This document shows positions 24,080-35,584 of a stretch of 64,000 nt of DNA, in pieces. The stretch is from positions 1,610,693,594 to 1,610,757,593 of the forward strand of contig NC_056725.1 in assembly GCF_019279795.1 (NCBI RefSeq), given 5' to 3'. Within the stretch, counting starts at the first letter, position 1, and each line of letters begins with the position of its first letter. Made by a program: the position numbers and the translations under genes. Source of the stretch: Protopterus annectens (taxonomy: Eukaryota; Chordata; Ceratodontiformes; Protopteridae). A model generated the notes under the pieces. It was not told the origin of the DNA, made no database searches, and saw only the letters and a program-made list of their open reading frames with translations.

Positions 24080-24912
24080 GTCATTCATCCATGTGCAGGT
24101 GTGGGGTTCTTCTTTTACACCTTAGAGGTTCAGTTCACAGTATGCACAGGATAAGGAATTACATACATCAGTAAAGCTTGCATTCCATCAGTGTTATTCA
24201 TTAAATTTAATTTTATTTAACTGATTTTCAATTAATTCACTTAATTCCATTAAAAACATTAAATATGACTTTGCTACTTCACTGAGGCATTGTTTATTTT
24301 ACCTGACAAAGATACAAAATGCTTTCTCTGTTCTCAGTCCTGATAAGCACAGGATACCCTTTGACTATTTTCAGTTTGGCCTTCAAAGCAAAATTCCCAT
24401 AGAACAGTGTTATCCCTGGATGCCTCGCTCTGCCTGACATTCCCCATCCATGGCAGCAGGGCCTTTATGTCAGATCTGCAACAGCTTCTACGAGTGTAGT
24501 TAACTGTACACAATGTCACCAGTAGAAAGGGATCAATAGTGCATATACACACCACACACACACACACACCAATAAACTCACTTTAATTTAAAAAAAAAAT
24601 TTTTTTACCTAACCAGAAGTAGTGAAAAATCGAAAAAACATCCGAAATGGAGACTCCGACTCTGTGACTGATGACCATCTGTGGCTGGGTCCTCCTTCCT
24701 AACACATACAGTCCTGCTTATCCCCGAGCAAACAATACAGTCTCGCCACTCTTGTGACTCTCGCGAGCTCTTCTACCTTCCGCGCATGCGTAGATTTGAA
24801 ATCTGACTCGGGATTGTAAAACCCCGACAAATCTCGGAAGTTTAAAAAACTGCCCGGACAGGAGCACAAAAAGAGGACATGTCCAGGGAAAACTGGACAT
24901 ATGGTAAGCTTA
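21862..24912. mobile_element. hAT-like DNA transposon (3.05 kb), transposase not recognisable
   Basis: The left end is TAGGGTTACCATAT, and the right end read in reverse is TAAGCTTACCATAT (12 of 14 identical). GGTGTAAC flanks both ends (21854-21861 and 24913-24920), an 8-bp target duplication as expected for hAT elements. Inside there is a (CA)n tract and AT-rich DNA but no long or recognisable transposase frame, so it is either non-autonomous or thoroughly decayed. It splits the G/T-rich element around it. Confidence 0.65.
24016..24076. repeat. (CA)n microsatellite
   Basis: About 30 uninterrupted CA units inside the hAT-like element. A shorter CA run lies at 24547-24569. Confidence 0.95.
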
Positions 24913-25716
24913 GGTGTAACCCTTACTAATGCATTTCAGAGGACTTACATTTGTCTTTCTCTTTGCAGATGGTGGTGCTGTGAGGGATGAGCAGGATGTT
25001 ATGGTGGATGTCCCGGTCATTAGAGTTTGTTCCAAGGGTGTGGTATCTTTGGGAGGGCATACTTGTCCTTCATGTAGGTACTGGTAATGTCACATAACAG
25101 GTTAAAGTTTTAGACATAATGGCACATGGACCATTTCACTTGTACTTTGGGTAAATTTTGTAAATCGGGTTTCAGGAAGCATTGTAGGTATGTGGGTGCT
25201 TTTAGGATATTTCAGGAACCGCGTGCTTTGTTGTTGTCATGAAAGTTAGAAGGCATATGCAAGGCATGGCTTTGGTTTTCTTTGCAGATGTAGGCCAGGT
25301 TTCAATTCCTTACTAGCTGCATAGGTACCATACTGGATGAAAAGCTTTAAGGTAAAGGCCAGGGACAAGCAGCAGATTAAGGATGTTAAGCTTTTGGAGT
25401 CCTACAGTTGCAATTTGGCCAATTACATTGGTTGTTTTGAGTGTGGGCTAATAATTTGGGTATAGTACTGCAGTTGCATGGGTGGCAAGGTTAAGTGAAC
25501 TTACTACATCTTGGTCACCGGTTTGGTGTTCTGGGAGGCTGGGTAGGTGGAGAGTGTGAAGATTGAAATACTTTGGCTATTGGCAAGATAGGTTTTGTTG
25601 TGGGAGAGGATTTAGCTGTGGGTACTGTAGTTGCATGGGTGAATAGGCTAACTGAACTTAATGAATCTTGATCAGTGATTTATTGGTCAAGGGCTGGGGT
25701 AAGTTTGTAGCTGTGA

Positions 25717-26770
25717 TTTTTGATAGGTCATGGTTATATTTTGTTGCAGGGGTTGGTGTTGGGAAATGGAGGTTCAGGGGATTATAGTTTATGTGGCACT
25801 TTATGTGATAGAGGCATTTTAGTCATTCAGAAGGTGGTTGGTTGGTCAGCAAATGGTAGGCTGGTTATTAAGTTTTATTGCTTATACAGCATAGTTGGAT
25901 GTTGGAAAGGAAATTTCAATTTTGTTATTATATACACTTGGTGAGAAATAGGGTTACAGCTAGGCATGTTGGTGGCAATTGCTTTTGTATGGTTTCATGT
26001 GGCATTGGGTTTAATGTTTTGGTATTGACTTTGGCACGTAATGACCTGGGACAATGAATATGGGTAGGTTAATTTTGATACAATGACACACTATTTTACT
26101 GTGCAGACTATTGAGGGACAGGGATACGCACAGATTTTGGGGAGTGTTGAAGACAATTAGTTAAATCGGCACAGCTGTTAGATATGCAAATACGTTGTTT
26201 GGCTTTTAAGGACAACATGCTTAACTTGTTTCTTTTTTGCAGATGTTGGAGGCACAGAATTTGAAGCTGAGATGACAAATGAGCTTTCATCACCTAGTGG
26301 CTGAAGGAAGTGGGCTGCACAGGTGATACATGCTGCAGGATGTTCTGTGGATTTGGAAGGTAATGGTTCTGATGGGGTGGGTTATTATATTTTCACTTAT
26401 ACTGCATAGTGGGACTTCTGGAAGGAAATTTAAAATTTTGTTATTACATATTGGTGGAAAATAAGGTTACAGCTAGGCAAGGGGGTTTCAAGTACCCTTG
26501 TATGGTTTCACATGGCCTTGGGTAATGTTTTGGAGTTAACTTTGGCTTGTAAAGCTCTGGGACTCCTTATGATATTACTGGTAGTTAAGGTACAGGAGAG
26601 TTATTTAAGGTACAGAAGTTATACAAAGTATGATTATTATAGTATTGGAGAAGGATCATTGGATTATTTTAATCATTTAGTCAACTAGTGGTTTTGGGTA
26701 TTTATATAACAGGGTGTTGGGTTGATGATAGGGATCCAGTTTGGTTTAGGGTGGATTTGGTACACCAATG
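25717..26770 (+). pseudogene. SGNH-hydrolase domain remnant
   Basis: Three spaced blocks of an SGNH/GDSL hydrolase can be read in + frames. LIGHGYI (from 25720) stands in the position of the GHS/GDS nucleophile block. VLVLTLARNDLG (26016-26051) is close to the VLVLHLGGNDLG form of the oxyanion block. VDLVH (26751-26765) stands for the DxVH catalytic Asp-His block, preceded by DRDPVWFR. Stops and frameshifts separate the blocks, and the nucleophile Ser is Gly. A second, worse copy of the middle block (VLELTLACKALG) lies near 26526-26561 within an internal duplication. Not functional. Confidence 0.55.
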
Positions 26771-26994
26771 ATGTCTGGCTTAGTCCTCCTTTTATGGGTG
26801 GTTAGGTTTGACAAATTTCAGTATGAGGGAAGGGGAACAGCCTGGTCAGGCTGGTGGGTGGAGAAGAGGGACAGGCTTGCCCTCTGCTGTTCCCCCTCTG
26901 GTGTTTGGATGCTTATTTCAATGAGATGGGAGAGGAAAGTGAGCAGTTGGAGGCTGTTTGATAAATAAGCAAGTGATGGTAAGGACACTGCTTA

Positions 26995-27260
26995 TATGGT
27001 TGGAGTTGTAATTCAATAAATGGTATATGAAGTGGGTTGTTGGATGCTGCTTCATAAGCAAAGTAAGTGAGTAGAGCTACGGACGCTTCTTACTGGGTCA
27101 GGATGAGTATGGTCACACTGCCCTGACTTAATTGGTTGGAGGTGTAATTCAATAAATGGGATATGAAGTGAGTTGTTAGACGCTGCTTCATAAGTAAAAT
27201 GAGGGGTCAGGATGAATAAGGTCACACTATCCTGATTAACATTACATGGATGTTTACGCT
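26995..27260 (+). repeat. Tandem duplication of about 135 bp at the element 3' end
   Basis: A unit starting TTGGAGTTGTAATTCAATAA at 27000 repeats from 27135 as TTGGAGGTGTAATTCAATAA. Both contain GCTGCTTCATAAG, and both are followed by GGTCAGGATGA and GGTCACACT. Each holds an AATAAA. Confidence 0.85.
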
Positions 27261-27659
27261 GTGATTAAAATCAACAATACTATGTTCATTTGTAATTAAT
27301 AAATATGGTTATCAAAGTTATGTTATGTAAGTTTAATAACAGTTGTCAAATGTCATTCGGTGTGATGTGTTTATTGAACTGGACTGGGACAAACATACTA
27401 ACATCTAAAACTACAAACTCTTCTAAGACTCTACCCTACTTAGTTTACTATTGAAGACTCCTATTTTATAATAGTGAAAGTACATAACATCTTAACAAAT
27501 TTCTAATATATTACTAGTAAACATAAACGTTTCAGTTTTGGTGCATACAGTGTGTGATATTTCAAATGTAGTTCTTAAACTATGTATGTAAAGTGAATAT
27601 CTTCTGTATTTTTGCATTTGTAAAAAGTGTAGAGCTTTTTCCTCCTGTGTAATGAAAAA
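27261..27659. other. No gene seen
   Basis: AT-rich spacer between the G/T-rich element and the LINE/SINE tail copy. Confidence 0.5.
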
Positions 27660-27827
27660 AATCCTGCTATGTTACTTTGTGTATTTATTTTGTAATTTTC
27701 TCTGTACCTGTATGTATAATAACTGTGGAACTTTTCTCCTTGGGCATCCACTGAAATTGAGACATAACCAGTCAGACTTTCCCATAAATAAAGATAGACA
27801 GATAGACAGACAGGTAGATATATAGAT

Positions 27828-27891
<64 letters not shown>
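27660..27891 (+). repeat. LINE/SINE 3' tail leading into (GATA)n
   Basis: The + strand contains CTTTTCTCCTTGGGCATCC, ACTGAAATTG, CAGTCAGACTTTCCC and ATAAATAAAG, the same tail blocks as at 6478-6575 and 7848-8096. The terminal A/T-rich repeat passes directly into GATAGACA units and then about 15 clean GATA units (27830-27891). The microsatellite probably grew from the element's 3' end. Confidence 0.65.
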
Positions 27892-29394
27892 TATGATAGG
27901 TAGTCATTCTTTTGACTGAGATTTTTCCACAGTTGAATGAACAATCTGATGTGTGAGCTAGCCACACCTAACCTGACCCAAGTTTCTTTGCTGCAGTCAA
28001 TGTCTTGGTTTACACTGACACCTATGTATTTACAAATAATCACTTGTTCAAGACACGTTCCATGACAACATGTGTAGAAGATTTCATTAGGTCGGGCTTT
28101 TGACATGTTTTTTTTTGTTGTTGTTGTTTTCTCAGTACTGTTATCAAGACAGAGCCTTCATCAGTTTATCTTCTAGCAGTGGTAAATTCTTTAGTGATGT
28201 TGCAATGAGGATAATATCACTTGTATAGCGTAAATTATTAATATCCCTACAATTTATTTTAAATCCAGCCATATCTAGTTCATACACAGAATTTCATATC
28301 ACTTACTTATTATACAAGGTGAAACATACCGGTAAAGTTAAGCATCCTTGCCATATCTATTTTTTTATTTCTACTCTAATGGATATTTATTGGTATACAT
28401 AGTTTTCTGGTAACTCAAATGAAATAGTTAATACCTATATGATGTAATATATCCCATAACTTACAATGATTCATAGAGTCAAAGCCTTTCTTTTTTTTCA
28501 GTAATTTTTATTTATCATTTACAATAGTATAAATTAACAGATAAAATGTAACAAACATACATGACCATAATACATTGTTATGCATTAAGATTGATACAAT
28601 AGGATGTAGGTCAATCAACAATAATATCTACACTATATACATAGATGCTTTCCTCTTTCAGGCATATAGATATGACAATTATGTAAGAACTACAATGAAT
28701 AGATCACAATTTAGAAATGACACATACAGAAGCATTTTTTTTTTCTGCAGGATCATTCAAAGTATAAACCCTTGGTCTCTACTGGCTACAGCCATCATGG
28801 ACACCATCTAATCTTTAGCCATCATTCTGTTGATGGTAGAATGCACTTGAGAAGGACTCCATATTCTACTGGCAAGACTGATGCTATTTTGTGGGATCAG
28901 TACAGACACTGAGTAAAGCCAGTCCATTGGTCATTGCCTGTCACAGAATCTTACTGCAGAGTTTGAATAAGAAATCCACTGTGCTTCCACCTCTAACGTT
29001 AAACAGCTCAGCTGGGAAGTTATCGATGGGCGGGGTTGAATGACCATCTCACACTCAAACAAATAACTTTACTATTCAACATAATTGGTTCTAATACAGT
29101 CAAATGTTCTTTAAGCTCCTTCTTAACTGCATCAATTTTAGTACCTCCAAAATCCAGGGTTTATAGGTGCATGACCTCTTCCCAATGAGTCTGTTGTCAG
29201 CATTTTCCATACTTTTCTTGAAATCCCGACATTTTGCTTCAAGTTCTCTTTCTATTTCTTTATCTTTCAACAATCTTGCCATCTCCATCCTGTTATCAAC
29301 TTCAACCATAAATGCAAGCTTAGTTGTGCAAAGTTCTGTTTCTGTAAGTTTTAAGTCTGGGTTTGAGCAAATACTTTTGGTGACATATTTATTT
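27892..29394 (-). mobile_element. RTE-like LINE reverse transcriptase fragment
   Basis: On -, from 29060 the frame reads IDNFPAELFNVRGGSTVDFLFKLCSKIL, the linker before RT. From 28490 it reads KKGFDSMNHCKLWDIL (RT motif A region), then MAGFKINCRDINNLRYTSDIILIATS, where YTSD stands for the catalytic YADD. From about 28050 it reads [23 protein letters not shown], matching the KYLG...DG...EI..RI block after RT. Between 28765 and 28491 the RT is interrupted by an L1-like 3' end. The upstream coding part at 29309-29100 is of uncertain identity. Stops and the missing catalytic Asp show that it is inactive. Confidence 0.7.
28491..28765 (-). repeat. L1-type 3' end fragment nested in the RTE-like LINE
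   Basis: It resembles the 3' end of the large L1 at 33575-33790: both have a T-rich start followed by short A/T words, and ACTATATACAT followed by GATGCTTTC or GAATGCTTTC. It starts with a poly(T) at 28491, as expected for a poly(A) tail on -, and separates RT motif A of the host fragment from the upstream region. Confidence 0.55.
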
Positions 29395-30980
29395 ATTTAC
29401 TTATTTTATATTTGTTGACCGGGAATGTCTGACTGAGCCAAAGCCCTTTTTCAGCAGAGGCCCGGGGAGAAAAGCACCAAGTACATACATATAACAGCCA
29501 CTATTTCAGATATTATACAAGTGGAATAAGGCAATCAGCTAGCAGACTACAAGAGCATTTTTGAGAGTAAACAGATTACATGTTGTCATCATACAAATAT
29601 TATATAAGTAGAGAAATGTTAAAATCAGCTAGATTACAGACACATTTTTTTAAAGTAGTAGTTAGTATAAAAAAGCAACATAGGAGTACAAAAAAGAAAA
29701 AAAAAATCAATTAATCTAACAGGATACAGTACAAGTATAAGAGAGAGGAATACATTGCTTAGGGAAGTGAAGTAGAGAGTTTTCAAGAAGGGTTTGAGCA
29801 TTGGCAGATCCATTTCCTGTTGAAATAATCTTTTAGAGTTAGTTTAAATTGTTTGGGATGTGTGTCTGTTCGAATTTTGAGAAGAAGTTTGTTCCATTCA
29901 ATAGAAGGGTGGTAGCTATATAAGGTATGTCCTGCTTTTGATTTGGGCTTGTAGATTTCTAAAAGGTCTTGGATAAGCTACGGAGGTTTTTTGAAGGAGC
30001 ATAGTGGGAGATGATAGAGTGTAAGGCTGGACAGAAAGATGGCTGGTAAAAAAGTGAGTATATGTTTTGGAGCTGAAAGAGAAGGAGGAAGTTTAAATAT
30101 GTTAGAGAGAGACAGTAGTGAGATCTATAGGATTGTTGAGTTGCAAATCTAGCTACTTTGTGGTATGTAGTTTCAAGTCTAGTAAGGAGAGAGGTATTAA
30201 GGTTAGTAAGGATTTGTGAGAAATATGTTAAGCAGGGAAGAAGGTAGGCATGAGTGAGGGCAATTCTAGCTTCCTGAGTAAGAAATGTGTTATTTCTATA
30301 TAGTAGACCTAATTTAAGGTGAGTTTTCCTGATACAATTATTTATGTGGAGGTTGAATTAAAGTTGATCATCAATTGTGATATCAAGGAGTTTTGAGCTA
30401 GGTTCAGCTGCAATAGGAGTATTGTTGAGTGACTGGATAGTAGAATAGGTCTTTATGTGGTTGGCCGTTTTAGGGAGGAAGGGAAGGAGTTTTGTTTTTT
30501 TAGGGTTTAGGATAAGTTGGTTGTTGGAGAGCCATGATTCTACTGAGTTAAAGAATGACTGGGTAGCTGTTAAGAGTTTGGAGTGAGAGTTAGCTATTTT
30601 TATGTCTGTAGAGTCATTGGCATATTGTATAAAAGAGGAGAGTGGACAGGAGGTATAGAGCACGTCTGTGAAGATGTTGAAAAGTAGTGGCCCTAAGATG
30701 GATCCTTGAGGGACACACATTTGTATTGGGAGGGGAGTAGCTAAAGCAGTGTCCCATTTTACAGATTGGAATCTATCTTTTAGATAGCTTTCAAACCATG
30801 CCACTGTATCAGGGGAGAAGTTGAGTTTAGATAGTTTGTTTAGTAGTAGAGAGTGAGAGACAGTATCAAAGGCCATTGAGAGATCAAGGAAGAGACAGAG
30901 GATAAGTTGTTGATCATCAAGAGAGCACTGTATCCTAGCAGAGTGAAGATGTGGTGAGACTAGACAGGCAGTGCCCATTC
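29395..30980 (-). mobile_element. 5'-truncated L2/Rex-like LINE
   Basis: The ORF at 30978-30358 (206 aa) is a reverse transcriptase palm. FLDLSMAFDTVSHSLLLNKL is motif A with its catalytic Asp. CVPQGSILGPLLFNIFTDVL is motif B. QYANDSTDI stands in place of YADDT, so the second catalytic Asp is Asn. The frame continues past a stop (LNFNLHINNCIRKTHLKLGLL, about 30350 downward). The 3' tail on - is CTCCCCGGGCCTCTGCTGA, then a run of TAAATAAATAAATA; the SINEs at 7848 and 52064 share it. No endonuclease remains. The exact clade is uncertain. Confidence 0.75.
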
Positions 30981-31309
30981 ACATGACTCCTCTCTTTTCA
31001 TCTTTCTTGACAAGGTAATTTTTTGTTTTCAGTAAGTACTGCTTGATTTGTTTCTCACTTCAAAATATCTGCCTAAAATAATTCATCCTTAAATTTTCAG
31101 GGTCTACTTATTAGTTTCCCCTGAAGTGTTTGGTAGTGCCCTGTATAGACACAAAGACCTTGAGTGACATTTTCCTGTAACACCACAATTGAAATTTCAC
31201 CAATAGCTAGTTGCACACAGGACAATTAGTTTGCAGTGACAAACACTGCCACAAGAGCAGCAAAACGGATACTCCTGCCATTGCTTTATATTCTCATTCT
31301 AACTGTCTA
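30981..31309. other. No gene seen
   Basis: Short spacer between the truncated LINE and the CR1 copy on +. Nothing recognisable. Confidence 0.45.
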
Positions 31310-33277
31310 ATCAATAAAAATGGGTCAGTTGCCATGGATATGAACTTTCCCAGTATCTCCTTTGCCAGCTTGGTAGTTATAGGCATATTGAGGCAATGTA
31401 GAAATGTCCTCATGTTGACTGACAACCAGTTAATTCTCAAACAAACTGATTAGGTATGTGAGTGATATATTTACACAATGCCACTGGAGGTAAAGCTCTC
31501 ACATAAAAGCACTCCTAATGTCAATAAGGTTATCAGTAGTACAAACCATACTTCTGAACTGTCCAGATTTTTGCAGAATGTCCAGATTTTTGGCTCATAT
31601 TTTTGGCCTGTTCTTCATAGAATTTATGGTTTTCTGGCAAATCACTGGGAGGATCTGAGGACTGAAGTCACTAAACAATGACATACATTTGTGTTTCAGA
31701 CTTTAAATCACTCAGAAAATGTATGTTAACACAAATCCTGTTACTCTAGCAACTTTCTAAGTTTATAAGACCAATATTTAAAATATGTCCCTATTTTTGG
31801 GTTTTTGTCCCCCATTTTTGGGCTTTGTCCAGATTTCTTGCACTAAGAGGTTGAGAGGTATGTTACAAACACTGCACCCATCGCACACAATTCAAAGCAG
31901 ACATATAGACCCACATATGCTGAGGCACTTAAATGTAACCTTCCTAAACCTCAAAGACCTCCTAGATGAAGTGCATATAAATACCCTCAGCAGCCCCAAA
32001 TGCACTCTTTCATACCAACACATATAGCCACATCTCATGGACCCTCTACCTCTAAGCCTATAAAGCAATCCACCACACAATACAACAGTCTGGTTATTGT
32101 GAGACACACACTGGTGTCTACCTCACCATGCTGAGTAAGGAGAAAGTCATAATAAGTTGCTTATCAGGGGCTAGGATCTGCCATATTATGCATGCACTCA
32201 GGTCATTGGACCACAAATACCAGTATGGCTCACTTCCATAGACTATATAAAAGAGATGTCATGGAGCTCTTGGAATATGTGTCCCAGGCTGGTAATAGCC
32301 TAGAGTTGAGCAGCACTTTACCTTCTCCAAGGATTATGCCATAATATGAACAAGAGATAAATGACTTTAATTATTGGCTTAGATTCTGGTGTCATTCTTA
32401 GGGGGTGCAATATTTGTCAATATGGAAGGAGATGGTCAGCAGACCACACTGCTTTACCATGAGTGCTGTTCCACTCTTCCCTCTAGGCTTTCAAATATTA
32501 GCTAAACATTGTCTTCCCTATAGTGCCTTTTTTAGGCAATGCCAAACTGAAAGCACTTCCAAAATAGCAAATCAAAACCAAGAAAATCTAAAACTATTAC
32601 TGCTCATTGCCAGGAGTCTAAACAAAAAACTCCACTCCCTAGATACTATCTTCACCCTAGAGAATGCCAACATCTGTGTGGTCAATGAGATATTGTTTAA
32701 AGCATGGATAGCACACTGACAGTGCAAGATTATAAAGCCTTCCACACATTTAGACCAGCTACTACACAGACAGGGACTAAAAGTGGAGGTGAATCTATTT
32801 ACATCAAAATAAATATACCTCAAGGCTAGTCAAACAGGACAATGTAGTTGAGCTACTCCATGTTCAAATCACCATAGACAAAATCCCATACTACTCCCTT
32901 GCAAGTATAAGTCCCACTCTATGACCCAGGAAACCCATACCATGTATTTAAACATACTCAAAACACTTTCCATCAAACCCAATACCATATTAATGGGCAA
33001 CATTAATTACCCCACTATTTATTCAGAATCCTATTCAACACCAAACATACAATCAGAGAGATCCCTGGATTTTGTGATCACAAACTCAGTGGACCAGACT
33101 GTCAATACACCAACCAGGGGTGCAGCCATACTGGACCTGGTCCTCAATAATATGGGAGAGTGCAGCACACCCCCAGTGTAATATCTTCCCTGGTAAGGTC
33201 AGACCACAAAATGTTCTCCTGTGAGGTAAAAATAAAACCTGGACCCCCAACTAACACTGGAATATTAAGGAACTAAG
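31310..33277 (+). mobile_element. CR1 LINE, 5' half (ORF1 and endonuclease), split by nested insertions
   Basis: It aligns in order with the CR1 at 54594-59962. ORF1 N-terminus near 31380: IGILRQCRNVLMLTDNQLIL against LGILGQCSNCLMYTDNPLIL. Esterase part: NSLVIVRHTL near 32085 (from VIVHVGVNDL), NDFNYWLRFWCHS near 32365 and PLGFQILAKHCLP near 32490. The ORF2 start at about 32580 gives ARSLNKKLHSLDTIFTLENA. Endonuclease: LMGNINYPTI (from MGDFSYPTI) and GAAILDLVLNNMGECSTP. The copy stops at 33277 and resumes at 40397 in the same region of ORF2, so both parts are one element. A hAT-like MITE sits inside ORF1 (31547-31862). Many stops; not functional. Confidence 0.85.
31547..31862. mobile_element. 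hAT-like MITE inside CR1 ORF1
   Basis: 316 bp with inverted ends CATACTTCTGAAC and, read in reverse, CATACCTCTCAAC. It is flanked by TACAAAC on both sides (31540-31546 and 31864-31870; one mismatch if counted as 8 bp). Inside, phrases such as GTCCAGATTTTTG and CCCATTTTTGGG recur near both ends. It interrupts the esterase region of the CR1 copy, so it is younger than the CR1. No coding capacity. Confidence 0.65.
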
Positions 33278-33566
33278 TCAAAGTCAAAGTCAAGTCAAAG
33301 TAAACTTTATTGTCAATCAGATATACACATCAGTGCAAGCTGAATGAAATTACATTGCTTTGGTCCCTGTGCAAGACATAACAATGAACACATAGTTTGA
33401 ATGACAATAAGACTAATGCACATACAGTAATAATTAAAACATTACCAACACAATAAATTGCCAGAATTGGACAGGAAGACATTAGACAGTATTGTACTAG
33501 TAGGTGTTGCAAGACCATGACGTCACATTGTTATTGCCTAGAATGTTTCACTTCATTAGTTGTAGT
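33278..33566 (-). mobile_element. LINE 3' end with TTGACT-repeat tail, split by the L1
   Basis: Read on -, it contains AATTTATTGTGTTGGTAATG, TGTGCATTAGTCTTATTGTC and CAATAAAGTTTACTTTGACT, and ends in repeats of TTGACT/TTGACTTTGAC at 33278-33300. This AATAAAG plus TTGACT-repeat end is a known 3' end type of fish non-LTR elements. CTAAG lies at 33273-33277 and again at 40397-40401, so it probably inserted into the CR1 with a 5-bp duplication. Its continuation, after the L1, is 40325-40396. Confidence 0.6.
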
Positions 33567-33870
33567 ATGATACATTCTTTTTTTTCAATAATAATTCTTT
33601 ATTGCTTTTACAATTGTTCAAACATACATTTGAGCTTAATGTACACAGGTAGTTTCCACACAGTATTACTAAAGGAGAAAAAGAACAAAAAAAAAAAAAA
33701 CAGTCCTAGAACATATATGTACTATATACATGAATGCTTTCACTTTAACACCAGAAAATACATCTGAAGAGCCTAGACAATAAGTAATATATCCCATGAA
33801 GTTTGTAGTGGATTCAACCAATTGGTTGTTATATAGAGTTTCATTAACAAAAAGATATTCATAAGTATGG

Positions 33871-35517
33871 TCATTTGGGACTTAGATTATTTGGGGGAAT
33901 ATGTAATATTGTAAATTCCCATGAAAGCGTAGAAGCTTGATAACCCACCTTCTGCAATTGTAGTTTCAAGGAATTCCATAGTTTATACATACACTTACAG
34001 CTCCAGAACATATGGAGGAGATCTGCCGTTTCATTTTTACAGTATGTGCATTTAGAAGAGTTTTTAGAATTAAATTTATGCAAGCTAAGATGCATATAAT
34101 AAGTGTTATTAAAGATCATAAGTTGAGTAAAAGTTAGCTTTTGGAGGGAGATTGATTTTCTAGTTAAGTTAATTGCTTTTAATATTTTACTATTTTCAAC
34201 CAAAGGTATTTTTTCTTTCCAATACTTTGATAAAAGAACTTGATCTTGATATTTTATTTCTTTTATTAGTTTATATGCAGATGTTATATATTTATTCTCT
34301 TGCAGGAGGGCTTGGCAAAGATTGGTACATTTCGTTAAATCCTCATCATTAATTTTGAAATCTTTAAAATAACTTATAGATACATCTTTTATCTGTCTCG
34401 ATATTATTAAGTATGATTTGGGAAGGTTCCATTGTTGTCTTATTTCATGAGGTGAATTTTTCAAATAAGGGTATATATCCCGTAATGTTAAATTAATAAT
34501 AAGTGGGAAGTTTTTTAGTTCAATTAATTGATTATTAATTCTCAAGTTTGGATTTCTATGAAAAGGTTGTAAAATCATAAGGTATTGGGTGAGATTTAAT
34601 GAGGTGAAAAGATTTTGTAATAGAGTGATTTGTATTTTAATATGCTCCATCAAAGCCATTGATTTCAATGTATCTTTCCTTAGAAAGGATAATGCTTTAG
34701 GATTAATATTCAGACTCTCAACATGTTTATGGTTCAATTTTAACCAATTTGGGGACCATTTCTTACTATGTGTATCATGATTAGCGATTCTTAAAATTCT
34801 ATTGGCATTTACAATTAAATAATATTTTTCAAAATTAGGTAATTCTAATCCCCCTCTGTCTTTAGGGGTCATCAATTTATCGTATGAAATTCTAGTTTTC
34901 CTAGGTTCCCAAATAAATTTAGCAGCTTCCATGTGTATTTGTTTAAAGGGCTTCTTTGGGATTAAAACCTGAGCAGCTCTGAAGATATATAATAACCTGG
35001 GTAATATGTTCATTTTAATAATTGAAACCTTAGCTAACAGTGGTAATTTTAGTTTATTCCATCTCCTTAGGTCCGATAAGGTGTTATCCCAAATCAATTT
35101 GACATTATTAATATAAAAGTCTTTATTGTCTGTGGAAAATGTAATACCTAGATATTTAATCTTTTCTTCTGATTTTATTTGCCCTACCAATGGTAAAAGC
35201 GAAAAGGGTTTTGGAGTTTTTAGTGGAAATATCTTGTTTTTTTAAGGTTTATTTTATAGTTAGATATTACTGCGAAGTTTTCGATAGCTGTTAATAATTT
35301 CTTGGTATCAGTAACTGGAGCTGTACAATATACATTGAGATCATCTGCAAAAGCTGCCATAGAAATCTTGGTACCATAAAGTATTGGGGCATTATGATAT
35401 ACATTTTGTTTGATATGCAAAAATAATGGTTCCAAATATAAATTAAATAATAGAGGGGATAGAGGACAATCTTGACGGGTTCCATTTTGATTTGTATTCT
35501 TTTAGAGAAAATGTTGT

Positions 35518-35584
<67 letters not shown>

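Larger units (their letters stand above)
24921..27260 (+). mobile_element. Ngaro/DIRS-like retroelement remnant, right part
   Basis: Strongly G/T-rich on +. It contains SGNH-hydrolase blocks (25717-26770), an internal duplication (25870-26050 resembles 26385-26565) and a 3' end with a tandemly doubled segment holding ATTCAATAAATG. The string TTTGCAGATG, like a splice acceptor before an ATG, appears three times (near 24965, 25285 and 26235). SGNH-type hydrolase domains are known from some vertebrate Ngaro elements (tyrosine-recombinase retrotransposons), hence the tentative class. No recombinase motif was identified. Confidence 0.4.
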
